Below are positions 63,414 through 64,000 of a stretch of DNA of 64,000 nucleotides, in pieces. Every line of letters starts with the position of its first letter. Position 1 is the stretch's first letter. Made by a program: the position numbers and the translations under genes. The DNA is taken from assembly GCF_040530035.1 (NCBI RefSeq), contig NZ_JBEWCD010000002.1, positions 1,798,001 to 1,862,000 on the forward strand, written 5' to 3'. This stretch comes from Roseibium sp. HPY-6 (GTDB taxonomy: Bacteria > Pseudomonadota > Alphaproteobacteria > Rhizobiales > Stappiaceae). The notes beneath the pieces were generated by a model that worked only from the letters and a program-made list of their open reading frames with translations, was not told the DNA's origin and searched no databases.

Positions 63414-64000
63414 ATGAAACTGGCAACGCTCAAGGATGGCAGCCGGGACGGCAAGCTGGTTGTGGTCAACGATCGGTTGACCTTTTGCACCGATGCCAGC
63501 CACATCGCACCGACGTTGCAGGCCGCGCTGGACGACTGGGACTCTATCGCGCCGAAGCTTGCACTTCTGGCGGAAAGCCTGTCGCACGAGGCCGTGCCGA
63601 CAATCCGGTTTCACGAGCATGATGCCCTCTCGCCGCTACCACGTGCCTACCAGTGGGCGGACGGCTCTGCCTATGTCAATCACGTGGAACTTGTGCGCAA
63701 GGCAAGAGGCGCCCAGATGCCGGACAGTTTCTGGACGGACCCGCTGATGTATCAGGGAGGCTCCGACACTTTTCTTGCTCCACGTGATCCGATCAGAATG
63801 CGCGACGAGGCCTGGGGCATTGATATGGAAGGCGAGATTGCCGTCATCACCGGTGATGTCCCGATGGGTGCCAGCCCGGAGGACGCGCTTGGCGCGATCC
63901 GTCTTGTGATGCTGGTCAATGACGTGTCCCTGCGCGGGCTCATTCCGGCAGAGCTCGGCAAGGGCTTCGGTTTTTTCCAGTCAAAACCGTCTTCTACGTT
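63414..64000 (+). CDS. Fumarylacetoacetate hydrolase family protein (partial, cut by window end)
   Basis: The first 195 codons of a gene open at the right edge. It has the bacterial FAH-type pattern: MKLATLKDGSRDGKLVVVN, HEHDALSPLPRAYQWADGSA, WGIDMEGEIAVITGDVPMGA (Glu metal ligands) and LVNDVSLRGLIPAELGKGFG. It hydrolyses fumarylacetoacetate, the last step of the homogentisate pathway, to fumarate and acetoacetate. AGGAG 9 nt upstream sets the start. The 127 bp after hmgA contain no other gene, so the two are likely cotranscribed. Confidence 0.9.
   Translation, partial: MKLATLKDGSRDGKLVVVNDRLTFCTDASHIAPTLQAALDDWDSIAPKLALLAESLSHEAVPTIRFHEHDALSPLPRAYQWADGSAYVNHVELVRKARGAQMPDSFWTDPLMYQGGSDTFLAPRDPIRMRDEAWGIDMEGEIAVITGDVPMGASPEDALGAIRLVMLVNDVSLRGLIPAELGKGFGFFQSKPSST

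Overview
The window looks like a chromosomal segment of a marine-type alphaproteobacterium, probably order Hyphomicrobiales and possibly close to Roseibium/Labrenzia. This rests on high GC, a BA14K-family protein, a VirC1-type ParA ATPase, an OxyR/KatG pair, a DUF3141 PHA-synthase-like protein and dispersed 'GTCATCCC' palindromes. The genus is an inference. No rRNA, tRNA, CRISPR array, intact insertion sequence or replication origin was found.

Layout. 0-5 kb: an orphan ParA-type ATPase with its terminator, a secreted alpha/beta hydrolase, a DUF2314/DUF2185 (Imm33-like) protein, a LysR regulator that has lost the middle of its effector domain, a VOC protein and a second LysR. 5-7 kb: a 48-residue small ORF translationally coupled to two SAM methyltransferases. 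7-10.8 kb: a sparsely coding accessory stretch with a thrombospondin-C-like exported protein carrying a VPLPA-CTERM tail, an R2K-type ATP-grasp protein and an orphan acidic protein. 10.8-19.3 kb: an MFS transporter, then a tight five-gene minus-strand operon (SWIM zinc finger, DUF5691, MoxR AAA+, DUF5682, VWA). This operon is the most system-like uncharacterised locus here. 19.5-23 kb: oxyR and katG, divergent. 23-26.5 kb: a FabI paralogue followed by a PhaC-like DUF3141 protein with a histone-H1-like tail. 26.6-29.3 kb: an NMT1-type ABC importer.

29.6-40.1 kb is mostly housekeeping and membrane functions: a DUF2157/GDYXXLXY pair, RsmC- and RsuA-type rRNA modification enzymes, HdeD and MarR (divergent), a FabF paralogue, an XRE-cupin regulator with a GNAT acetyltransferase, a small lipoprotein and the ABC-F protein Uup. 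40-48.6 kb: BA14K, then a peptide-uptake locus of oppA, terminator, oppB, oppC and fused oppDF, followed by a FadR-type regulator and an M19 dipeptidase. Together these suggest uptake, hydrolysis and control of a peptide substrate. 48.7-57.3 kb: a Tat-type L,D-transpeptidase lipoprotein, a hemolysin III family protein, a DHA2 MFS exporter, a divergent LysR/EamA pair, a nitroreductase, DUF2867, a ChrR-like double cupin and a stand-alone HerA-like ATPase. 57.5-64 kb: a large autotransporter next to an IS5-type transposase remnant, a DM13 protein, a small hypothetical protein and the homogentisate pathway start (hmgA, then a fumarylacetoacetate hydrolase gene cut by the window end) behind a perfect 14-bp palindrome.

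Starts were moved inward from the longest reading frame wherever a Shine-Dalgarno sequence, a signal peptide or the usual family N-terminus supported it. Functional names come from motif recognition by eye, without any database search.
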